In this document: one piece after another, positions 1 through 6,791 of the stretch
Numbering within the stretch: the stretch's first letter is position 1
Layout of the letters: the number at the start of each line of letters is the position of its first letter
Origin: UBA6921 sp031363085
GTDB lineage: Bacteria; Pseudomonadota; Gammaproteobacteria; SG8-11
NCBI GenBank assembly: GCA_031363085.1
Contig: JANLTU010000043.1
Location: forward strand, 1-13,789
Direction of reading: 5' to 3'
Length of the DNA: 13,789 nt
Notes under the pieces: model-generated
The model's database searches: none
What the model was told of the DNA's origin: nothing
The model's input: only the letters and a program-made list of their open reading frames with translations
Position numbers and translations under genes: made by a program

Positions 1-777
1 GGCGAGCAAGGCGCCGACCGCCACGCCGAAGGCGAGGAACATCACCAGCTCGGCAATTTTTGAGGTTTGCGTAATCAGCAACACGGCCGGTGCCCACGCC
101 ACCAGCAACACGCGCAACACCACCGACACCGCCCAGAACAAGCTTACGCCCAAGGTGGAGAAGCGTGCGCGCGGTGTTGACAATAAGCGGCGCAGCATTG
201 CGACAAAGTGTGGTAACGCGGATTTTTTTTCATGCGGCGCGGCCGGTAGCCGGGTGATCCACAACGCGACCAGGGCGGAGACGATATACAGCGCCGTGAC
301 CACGCCCAACGCCAAGGTCACCGAGCTTTCCGACAACAGCGCGCCGACCAGGGTGCCGGCGAGAATGGCCAGGATCGTAGAGCCTTCGATCCAGCCATTG
401 GCTTTCACCAATTGTTCCTCGTCCACCAGCTCGGGAAGAATGCCGTATTTCGCCGGGCCGTAGATCGCTGCGCCCAGTCCCACCACCGCGTACGACAGCA
501 GGGGTTCGACGTGTAGCAGCATCAGCCCGGCACCGATGCCCTTGACGATGTTGCCACTTGTCAATACGTGCGCCTTCGGGCGCGTGTCGGCATACGGCCC
601 GACCCACGGCGCGCACAGCACGAATGCCACTAGAAACGCACCCTGCAACGCCGGGATGTACCACGCCGGGACGCCGGTTGTTTGCATCACCATGGTGATG
701 GCGGTGAATAAAATCGCGTTGTCCGCAAACGCGGTGAGGAACTGCGCAAACAACACCAGATAGACGTCGCGCTTCAT
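1..777 (-). CDS. lplT: Lysophospholipid transporter LplT, MFS family (3' end beyond window)
   Basis: Major facilitator superfamily protein that would flip lysophospholipids across the inner membrane for re-acylation by Aas. The minus-strand frame from the ATG at 777 gives MKRDVYLVLFAQFLTAFADN, which resembles the LplT N-terminus (an AQFxxAxxDNA pattern in the first helix). It stays open for 259 codons to the window edge, so the C-terminus is missing. Hydrophobic helices alternate with short loops, as in an MFS N-terminal half, including a conserved stretch GAAIYGPAKYGILPELV near residues 101-117 and KANGWIEGSTI just after it. The gene starts 50 bp after the aas stop codon, so it is probably co-transcribed with aas. 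No strong Shine-Dalgarno precedes the start; a GAGG lies about 15 bases upstream. The order aas then lplT is the reverse of the E. coli lplT-aas order. Identification is by family resemblance read by eye and is strong because of the aas neighbour. Confidence 0.88.
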   Translation of the reverse strand, partial: MKRDVYLVLFAQFLTAFADNAILFTAITMVMQTTGVPAWYIPALQGAFLVAFVLCAPWVGPYADTRPKAHVLTSGNIVKGIGAGLMLLHVEPLLSYAVVGLGAAIYGPAKYGILPELVDEEQLVKANGWIEGSTILAILAGTLVGALLSESSVTLALGVVTALYIVSALVALWITRLPAAPHEKKSALPHFVAMLRRLLSTPRARFSTLGVSLFWAVSVVLRVLLVAWAPAVLLITQTSKIAELVMFLAFGVAVGALLA

Positions 778-827
778 GACATTTCAATGCCTCAATCAAG
801 GTGCATGCCGTGCTGCGGTGTGATCAA

Positions 828-2984
828 CTACGCAAGCGGCTGCGCCAGCAGCAATGCGGCGGCGTAGTCGGTTTTGCCAGTGCCCAACAACGGCACTTGT
901 TTCACGCTCAAAAATTTCTTCGGTACGTTGATTTCGCCGATGCCGTCCTGCTTCGCCTGTTCCAGCAGCGCGCCGCGCGCGGCATCGGCTTGGCTTGTGA
1001 TCAGCACCAGTTGTTCGCCTTTCTGCGCGTCCGGCAAGGTGACGACCGCGTGTTGCGCGCTCGGCCACACCTTGCTCGCGAGCGCTTCCACCGCCGTGAG
1101 CGACACCATTTCACCGGCGATTTTGGCAAAGCGTTTGGCGCGGCCGCGTATGGTGATGAAGCCGTCCGCGTCGATGCCGACGATGTCGCCGGTGTCGTAC
1201 CAGCCGTCGCCGCAACTGGACTTGGGCGGCACCAGCACACCGGGCTGCGCGTGCAACAGGTAGCCGCGCATGATATTGGGGCCGGTCACGTGCAAACGTC
1301 CGCCGTCCGCAACGCCGGGCACCTCTTCAAGGCGAAAACTGATCGCCGGCAACAGCCGCCCGACGCTGCCGGGCCGGCTCGCCATCGCAGTGTTGGTGGT
1401 GAGTCCCGGGCTGGTTTCGGTGGCGCCGTAGCATTCGAAAATACGCACGCCGAATTTTTCTTGCCAGGTGCGGCGCACTTCGTCTTTGAGTTTTTCGGCG
1501 CCCGCGAACACGTAGCGCAAGCTGTTAAAATCATAGGGATGTGCGAAGCGCGCATAGCCGGCAAGAAAGGTATTGGTGCCGAACATGATGGTCGCGTTGA
1601 TGTCGTAGGCAATCTCGGGAACGATGCGGTAATGCAGCGGCGACGGATAGAAAAAAGTCTTCATGCCGTACAGCAAGGGCAGGATGGTGCCGGCCGTCAG
1701 GCCGAAGGAATGAAACAGCGGCAGTGCGTTGAGAATGACATCCTGCGCGTTGAAATCCACGCGTGCGGCGAGCTGGTGCAGGTTGGCCAGCAGATTCGCG
1801 TGCGACAACACCACGCCTTTGGGCGTGCCTTCGGAGCCGGAGGTAAACAACACCACGGCGGGATCGTCGGCTGCGAGTTTTTGGCGCCGGTAAATCCATC
1901 CGGCCAGCGGTGCACTGACCCAGGCGCGCAGTTTATCGAATGCTGAAATTGTCGCCGCCAGATCTTCCAGATAAATTACCTGCACCTGTTGCGCAAGCGC
2001 GGCGACGGATTTGTCAAGCTTGGCGTTTTGTACGAAGCGTCGCGAGGTGTATACCGTGTGTATCTGCGCGGTCGTACAGGCCGAGCACATGCCTTGCGCG
2101 CCCACCGTGAAGTTGAGCATGGCCGGAATGCGGCCGTAAAAATGTAAACCCAAAAACGTGACCACGGTGGTGGCCATGCTGGGCAGCAGCACGCCGACAT
2201 ATTCTTTCGGGCGCGTAGCTTGACATATCGCACGACCCAATATTCGTGCGCGCAGAATCAGCGCGTCGTAGGTCAGCGGGCGCCGCTCGATGTCTTCGAT
2301 GATGCCGTGACGCCCTCCATGCTGATGCTGTGCGTCGAGCAATTTTTCAACCAGTGTGCTGCGGTAATTACTGGTGACGAACATCATGTCCGTCATCAGG
2401 TCGGAAAGAATCTGCCCGGCGCGTGCGCGCCGTTCGCGTGCCGACAGCGATGCATCCACCGTCAAACGTCGTGGCGCCAGCAGCGTCAGCGAAATCTGCG
2501 GAAACCAGCGCAGCCGCACGCGGCCCTTCAAGCGCGAAAACGGCGTGTACTGCGCGCCTTCGATGCGCACCGGCAACACCATCGCGGCGGATTTGTCGGC
2601 GATCAAGCCCGGTCCCTGATAAATTTTCATCAGCGAGCCGGTGACGGTGATGCGCCCTTCCGGAAAAATCACCGCGCGCCGGTCTTCCTTCACATATTTG
2701 ATCAGCGATTTGGTCGACAAGGGATTCATCGGATTGATCGGAAACAGATCCACCAGCAATCGCGCCACCTTTCCATACCAGCGCTGCGCGTGGAAGCTGT
2801 CGATCGCAAACGTAAGTCGGTCAGGAAAAAACGCCGCCAGCAATACCGCATCCAGAAACGACGTGTGATTGGCCACGATCAACACGCGCGTGCCGGCCTG
2901 TTGATAATGCTCCATGCCGTCCACCCGTACCCGGTAACACAGGCGCAGCAACACGCGCAGTAACCAGCGAAATAATGTGTACAT
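828..2984 (-). CDS. aas: Bifunctional acyl-ACP synthetase / 2-acylglycerophosphoethanolamine acyltransferase
   Basis: Two-domain enzyme of about 718 residues, the usual Aas length. The N-terminal PlsC-type acyltransferase domain (about residues 1-200) has the catalytic HX4D motif NHTSFLD (H40, D45) and FPEGR at 107-111. The C-terminal AMP-binding acyl-activating domain has LFTSGSEGTPKG (379-390), YGATETSP (519-526), YDTGD (596-600) and the C-terminal catalytic lysine in GTGKTDY (K704). In known Aas enzymes this pair activates a fatty acid on ACP and transfers it to lysophosphatidylethanolamine at the inner membrane. I chose the ATG at 2984 because GGGGGA sits about five bases upstream; a TTG at 2996 is in frame but less likely. 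The gene begins 56 bp after the stop of the 304-residue unknown gene, with a hairpin between them, and is followed 50 bp later by lplT. All motifs look intact. Confidence 0.93.
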   Translation of the reverse strand: MYTLFRWLLRVLLRLCYRVRVDGMEHYQQAGTRVLIVANHTSFLDAVLLAAFFPDRLTFAIDSFHAQRWYGKVARLLVDLFPINPMNPLSTKSLIKYVKEDRRAVIFPEGRITVTGSLMKIYQGPGLIADKSAAMVLPVRIEGAQYTPFSRLKGRVRLRWFPQISLTLLAPRRLTVDASLSARERRARAGQILSDLMTDMMFVTSNYRSTLVEKLLDAQHQHGGRHGIIEDIERRPLTYDALILRARILGRAICQATRPKEYVGVLLPSMATTVVTFLGLHFYGRIPAMLNFTVGAQGMCSACTTAQIHTVYTSRRFVQNAKLDKSVAALAQQVQVIYLEDLAATISAFDKLRAWVSAPLAGWIYRRQKLAADDPAVVLFTSGSEGTPKGVVLSHANLLANLHQLAARVDFNAQDVILNALPLFHSFGLTAGTILPLLYGMKTFFYPSPLHYRIVPEIAYDINATIMFGTNTFLAGYARFAHPYDFNSLRYVFAGAEKLKDEVRRTWQEKFGVRIFECYGATETSPGLTTNTAMASRPGSVGRLLPAISFRLEEVPGVADGGRLHVTGPNIMRGYLLHAQPGVLVPPKSSCGDGWYDTGDIVGIDADGFITIRGRAKRFAKIAGEMVSLTAVEALASKVWPSAQHAVVTLPDAQKGEQLVLITSQADAARGALLEQAKQDGIGEINVPKKFLSVKQVPLLGTGKTDYAAALLLAQPLA

Positions 2985-3020
2985 GTTTTCCCCCAACCGA
3001 TATTTGCGCTGACGATGCTG

Positions 3021-3040
3021 CCCGGCAGTTTACTGCCGGG
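3021..3040 (-). terminator. Perfect 8-bp hairpin directly after a stop codon
   Basis: CCCGGCAG-TTTA-CTGCCGGG is a perfect 8-bp GC-rich stem with a four-base loop. In the minus-strand transcript it begins at the first base after the TAA stop (3043-3041) of the 304-residue gene and lies 36 bases before the aas start. No run of U follows, so it is not a classic intrinsic terminator. It may be a weak or Rho-assisted terminator, an RNA-stabilising 3' stem, or a processing point that separates expression of the pathway genes from aas-lplT. Confidence 0.5.
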
Positions 3041-3955
3041 TTAGCCTTGCGCAAAATTTATCCCGCGTTGTTTGTGTTTTTCCGTCACCAATAATGCATG
3101 CAGCATTTCCGCCGACAGTCCGTGTAATACCAAGCGGTAGCCCGCCGACCAGGTGGCGGGGATCACCAAAGGGTGCTTGTTATTGACTAATAGCAGCCGC
3201 TCCGGCATGCCCAGGACGCTTGCCGCGTAGATACCGATGGTTTCGTCGAGTTGCAGCGAATGCACCGAGCGCTTGAAATCGTGATCGGTGAGGAAGAGTT
3301 GATACAGCGGCGTAAACAAGTCGATGCAGGTTTGCAGATCGATAACATTCAGCCAGCCGGCGTTTTGCGGCGCAATCGGGAAATGCCCGCTCTCTGAAAT
3401 CATGGAGAAATCCAGCGCGGGGCGCGGTTGGATGTCGGTGATCGCGTGTGCGCGCAGTTGCAAATTAAGGCGCGTGATGAAGTTGAAAAGATTCAGGTCG
3501 TGCTTGATGAACATGTTGTCCGCCAAGTCGGGCACGTCTTGGGGTTGCAGCGGATTCATTTCCACGCCGCCGCCTTTGATGTTGGCGTTGAGAAACGCCA
3601 GAATTTCAGTGCCGATCCAGAAGTGCCGCAGGATAAGCCAATTGGCTTCGGGGGTCGCGAACCGTGCCAGCGCCCACGCCAGCAAGCGATGCAGCAAGCG
3701 CGACGACGCCAGCCAATTGGGCAGCAGCATTTTTACCATGCTCAGAACCATGATCACGCCTCGGGTCAGCGGGCGCGCGAACGGCAGCAAAAATTGTCTC
3801 GATGCGCTACTTGAATCATACAGCCAAGCCTGCTTGACCTGCGGGATGAGCGGCGTCGAGCAATCCAGCCACAGGGTTTGCCACGGATCCGGATTATCCG
3901 GATCGTGAGCTTGTTCTAGAAACGCAGCGTCGCGGGGGAGGGCGGTTTTTCTCAT
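3041..3955 (-). CDS. Unrecognised conserved-looking protein, 304 aa
   Basis: I do not recognise a family. The protein is 304 residues, largely helical in appearance, with a hydrophobic stretch near residues 62-78 that could be a membrane-associated helix, and another near 84-99. Possible conserved-looking segments are a polar/aromatic patch HFWIGTEILAFLNANIKGGG (111-130), KHDLNLFNFI (151-160) and DHDFKRSVHSLQLDETIGIY (224-243). There is no signal peptide, P-loop or obvious catalytic triad. The start is the ATG at 3955; the Shine-Dalgarno is weak (GAAG). It begins 10 bases after the stop of the ketosynthase-oxidase gene and is followed by a hairpin, so it is probably the last gene of the pathway operon proper. 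Its tight linkage suggests a role in the same pathway, for example as an accessory or membrane-binding partner, but the sequence alone does not show what it does. Confidence 0.8.
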   Translation of the reverse strand: MRKTALPRDAAFLEQAHDPDNPDPWQTLWLDCSTPLIPQVKQAWLYDSSSASRQFLLPFARPLTRGVIMVLSMVKMLLPNWLASSRLLHRLLAWALARFATPEANWLILRHFWIGTEILAFLNANIKGGGVEMNPLQPQDVPDLADNMFIKHDLNLFNFITRLNLQLRAHAITDIQPRPALDFSMISESGHFPIAPQNAGWLNVIDLQTCIDLFTPLYQLFLTDHDFKRSVHSLQLDETIGIYAASVLGMPERLLLVNNKHPLVIPATWSAGYRLVLHGLSAEMLHALLVTEKHKQRGINFAQG

Positions 3956-3965
3956 GCGAAACGCT

Positions 3966-5831
3966 TCAATTAGAAAGGTCGACGTAGTGCCATTGTTGCA
4001 GATAGAGCGTGGCCACGGTGCGTGCGACGCGCGCGATCTGGTGCAGTTCGTCGGGTGCGGTGCGGGCGACCAGGTGTACCGCGTCCAGCCAGCGGCGCAT
4101 ATGGTGCTGGTCGTTCTCGCCGTGGTAGTCCAGGAATTTAAGTGCGCTCAGCGGCACGCCTAACTGATCCCGCAGGCGCGGCAGCAGCGTCGGGATGATT
4201 CGTTGTCCGGTGCCTTCGATGATGTAGATGCCCCCCAGCAGCCCGATGGGATCGGTTCGCGCTGCGTATGCGTGCATGAAGGCGTTGAGTGCTTCTCCGC
4301 CGGGATTACGTGCCAATTGCTGCGGCGTCAGGGTTCCGCCCGCGCGCCGGTAATCGTCATAGAGAATTTGCCAATCGAGGTGTTCTTCGCCGGCATGGGT
4401 TTGGACCAAGTTGGTAAGTTCGCTAAAGCGTAGTGTCATGCTCGACGCCGCACGGCGCATCCACAGGCTGCCTTCGCGAACCTGCGGAATCCAGCAACTC
4501 ATCCAGGCGAGGTAGTCCGCCGGGTTGACGCGGCCGCCGAGAATGCGTTGCGCCAGCGGCGTGCGGAACACCTCGGAACGATAGTCATGCCACACCGCCA
4601 TCAGATCCACGAGCAGCGCAGCAACCGGTGGCGAAGCGCTCGCGTCGTCGATGTGCGGCGGCGGCGCCAGTGCTTCCGCCGTTGTGAAAGATGCGTTGCT
4701 CGCGCTGGGTGCAGGCTGGGGCCCGACCACTTCCAACAGAAAATACGCAACCGAAAACCGGCCGGATTCCGGCACAAAGCCGAAGATCTGCTGACCCGGT
4801 TTGAAGTGATCGCCGTGGGTGCGAACGAATTCATCCAGCATGATGAAAATCGACGCCGAACCGGTGTTGCCTTTGGAGGATAAATTGGAAAACCATTTTT
4901 GCGCCGGGATGGTGAGACCGGCCTCTTCCATTAAGGTGGCCACCACCGGCTTGAAGCGTTCCGACGAGTAGTGACACAAAAACCAGTCCACACGTTTGGG
5001 ATCAAGGTGTCCTTTGCCGACCAACGCCGCGTATTCGTGCATGCCCAGATCGAACAGCCGGGGCAGCAGACGAATATCCTGGCGCAGGTCGTACGCGCCG
5101 GCTTTTTCAGCCGCGTCCAAGGTCGGATAGTCGAGGTAACCCAGCGGCGGTGTGTCCAGCGACATGCCTACTTGCATGCAGGTGGGCAGGTCGCCGGAAA
5201 AAGATTTTTGGTGTATCCATTTGATCTGCAACGACAGGCCCGCTGCGGCGGGTTGATTCGCGATATACACGCCGCCGGCACCGTCGGACAACATCCAGCG
5301 CAAGAAATGCGCGTTGAAATCCACATCGGCATTACGTTGCGTGAAGCGCGATTGCTTGAACAGCCGCGACGGAAACTCGCTCGCCAACGCGATGGCGTCG
5401 CTGGCTGCGCCGGATTCCACCGCGTGTGCCGCCGCGTTGAGGGCGCCGATGGAGGCGGCGCAGATGCCGGCGATGGATAGTGTTTCCAGCGGCGGCCAGT
5501 GCAACTCGCCCTGAATCAGGTTGGCTAAACCGGGTGCCGCGCAGTCTCCGCCGGTGGTGGCCGCCGCCAGGAACTGCGGTCGCTGTTCGGTGGGCGCAAG
5601 CGCCGCCGCGACGCGCGCGCCCATCGAGGTGACGGAGTGCAGGCTCCGGCCGTCCTGATCGATGGCATAGTGGCGCGACTGAATGCCGTTCTCCGCCAAA
5701 ATTTTTCTCTTGATGCGAGAAGATATTTTACTGATCGAGCCGATGTAGCGATCCATCGCTTCATTGTTAATCGCTGCGCCCGGTAAAAACGCAGCGGTTC
5801 GGGTAATAAATGCGCGCTGGAAAGGTGTCAT
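3966..5831 (-). CDS. Fusion: FabH-like beta-ketoacyl synthase III + heme-oxygenase-like/TenA-like putative metal oxidase
   Basis: A 621-residue two-domain protein. Residues about 1-370 form a thiolase-fold ketoacyl synthase III (KASIII; FabH/DarB-like). The likely Cys-His-Asn triad is intact: C124 in SIAGICAASIGAL, H287 in WFLCHYSSERF, N322 in SSKGNTGSASI. An Ala/Pro/Ser-rich linker (about 371-405) leads to an all-helical domain (about 406-621) resembling iron-containing redox enzymes of the TenA/heme-oxygenase-like fold. This domain has HAGEEHLDW (479-487), E539 in YIIEGTGQ, and HGENDQHH (570-577), in which H570-x3-D574-x2-H577 matches the metal-binding spacing of heme-oxygenase-like di-iron oxidases such as CADD. 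Expected chemistry is decarboxylative condensation of an acyl thioester with a malonyl-type extender, then oxidation or oxidative cleavage of the product; substrates are unknown. Start at 5831 rather than 5858: this ATG overlaps the upstream stop as ATGA and has GGCGG six bases before it. Confidence 0.85.
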   Translation of the reverse strand: MTPFQRAFITRTAAFLPGAAINNEAMDRYIGSISKISSRIKRKILAENGIQSRHYAIDQDGRSLHSVTSMGARVAAALAPTEQRPQFLAAATTGGDCAAPGLANLIQGELHWPPLETLSIAGICAASIGALNAAAHAVESGAASDAIALASEFPSRLFKQSRFTQRNADVDFNAHFLRWMLSDGAGGVYIANQPAAAGLSLQIKWIHQKSFSGDLPTCMQVGMSLDTPPLGYLDYPTLDAAEKAGAYDLRQDIRLLPRLFDLGMHEYAALVGKGHLDPKRVDWFLCHYSSERFKPVVATLMEEAGLTIPAQKWFSNLSSKGNTGSASIFIMLDEFVRTHGDHFKPGQQIFGFVPESGRFSVAYFLLEVVGPQPAPSASNASFTTAEALAPPPHIDDASASPPVAALLVDLMAVWHDYRSEVFRTPLAQRILGGRVNPADYLAWMSCWIPQVREGSLWMRRAASSMTLRFSELTNLVQTHAGEEHLDWQILYDDYRRAGGTLTPQQLARNPGGEALNAFMHAYAARTDPIGLLGGIYIIEGTGQRIIPTLLPRLRDQLGVPLSALKFLDYHGENDQHHMRRWLDAVHLVARTAPDELHQIARVARTVATLYLQQWHYVDLSN

Positions 5832-6589
5832 GGTTGACCGCCGGAGGTGGAGTTGCATTTTGCTGGAGAGGCACTCGACGCAGTGCTAAACCAGCGGTCA
5901 AGTTGCGGGAAAAAAAATCCGAAGTTGCCGTGGTAACGCGAGTGATGAATTTGGTGACGCCGGATAAAGTGTAGGAGCGAATCGGTTTTGGCCCAGTAAA
6001 ATAAATCACAATTGGAATGTGCCAGAGTATTGATCGTGATCGACCAGACCGGCAGCAGCAGCAGAGCCTCGACCGAAAAATTGTGGCCCAGCATCGCAAG
6101 CGGCATGACGCTGCCCAGCAGCGCCGTTTCGAGGGCGCTGAAGCTGTACGCCGCATACGGGCTCGCCACGATGGATTGATGGTGCGCGGCATGCGCTGGC
6201 TTGAGCAAGCGGGTGTGCAGCAGGCGGTGCATCGCGTAGAAATGCAGGTCATTCCAAATGATCAGCAGAAATAACTCCGCCGCGATGCGCGCTCCGGACG
6301 CATCGTAGCGAATTCCAGTGATGCCAAGGTGTACCAAGCCCCAGGGAATGGCGATACCGCTACCGAAAATCGCAATTGAGCGTGCCGAATTAACCAGCTC
6401 GCGCGCGTACTGCGCGGCTGCGATGGGCGCGCTGACCAGCGGGTGCTGCAGCGCGCGTGCCAGCAACAGCGCGGCGCTGGCGAAGTACAGATACAGCAGC
6501 GTGAAATAGCCGGTAGCCCACGCCATCAGGGCTAGCGGATTAGCGCTTTCAATCAGCGCGCGCAGTTCGTTAAGCATGGACGCCATCAT
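5828..6589 (-). CDS. Membrane fatty acid hydroxylase / sterol desaturase-like protein (stand-alone)
   Basis: Integral membrane di-iron oxygenase-like protein of 253 residues. The expected histidine clusters are present: H116-x4-H121 with H125 (HFYAMHRLLH), H133-x2-HH (HAAHH, 133-137), H191 (LAHSN), and H212-x2-HH (HQIHH, 212-216) followed by HGNFGFFFPQLDRWF, the usual C-terminal signature. Hydrophobic helices occur near 20-45, 72-92, 103-115 and 155-190. Such enzymes use O2 to hydroxylate or desaturate lipid chains, sterols or carotenoids. The start at 6589 is supported by AAGGAG eight bases upstream; two further in-frame ATGs follow closely. The stop overlaps the next start as ATGA, which implies translational coupling to the ketosynthase-oxidase. 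The gene lies 202 bp after the enolase-like gene, across a long inverted repeat. The substrate cannot be read from sequence; by context it acts on the ketosynthase- or GH3-linked acyl chain. Confidence 0.88.
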   Translation of the reverse strand: MMASMLNELRALIESANPLALMAWATGYFTLLYLYFASAALLLARALQHPLVSAPIAAAQYARELVNSARSIAIFGSGIAIPWGLVHLGITGIRYDASGARIAAELFLLIIWNDLHFYAMHRLLHTRLLKPAHAAHHQSIVASPYAAYSFSALETALLGSVMPLAMLGHNFSVEALLLLPVWSITINTLAHSNCDLFYWAKTDSLLHFIRRHQIHHSRYHGNFGFFFPQLDRWFSTASSASPAKCNSTSGGQP

Positions 6590-6639
6590 TTTGTGAGCTC
6601 CTTACCGGCTTCGCCTTTGCACAAGCTCCGAAGACAATA

Positions 6640-6742
6640 ATTCCATTTCCAATTTAAAACGATAGGTTATTGCCCCACCTTGCGTGCAACTGCACTGTCT
6701 GCGGCGGGGCCGCCTAGTCTCGTTTTAAATTGGCAATGGAAT
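6640..6742. repeat. Long nested inverted repeat within the operon gap
   Basis: Outer arms 6640-6661 and 6721-6742 are 22 bp each and complementary at 21 of 22 positions (ATTCCATTKCCAATTTAAAACG and its reverse complement). Inside lie 6672-6679 with 6703-6710 (GCCCCACC / GGCGGGGC, one G-T pair) and 6684-6688 with 6691-6695 (GTGCA / TGCAC). The three concentric stems could fold the whole 103 nt into one long hairpin on either strand. AAGAC occurs just outside both ends (6631-6635 and 6743-6747), with a four-base offset on the left. It is either a small MITE-like element or a structured RNA segment placed between the enolase-like and hydroxylase genes. Confidence 0.75.
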
Positions 6743-6791
6743 AAGACGTAGGCACCGCTTAGGGTAGAAATTTTACCGGCAATGACGTGCA

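Noticed and set aside
230..799. Minus-strand open frame of 189 codons at the left edge
   Set aside because: It overlaps lplT in another frame; the lplT frame gives a clear MFS protein, whereas this one is Arg/His/Gly-rich.
801..1946. Long plus-strand open frame (381 codons)
   Set aside because: Lies entirely opposite aas, whose motifs are intact; the translated protein is rich in Arg/His/Gln as expected of an antisense shadow in GC-rich DNA.
2220..2963. Plus-strand open frame (247 codons)
   Set aside because: Opposite the acyltransferase domain of aas; no recognisable motifs and a shadow-like composition.
3324..3908. Plus-strand open frame (194 codons)
   Set aside because: Antisense to the 304-residue gene, which has the better codon pattern, operon spacing and start.
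4971..5480. Plus-strand open frame (169 codons)
   Set aside because: Antisense to the ketosynthase domain, whose catalytic residues are intact.
6631..6747. AAGAC as a target-site duplication around the inverted repeat
   Set aside because: The left copy is offset by four bases from the arm and five-base matches are common by chance; not enough to claim an insertion.
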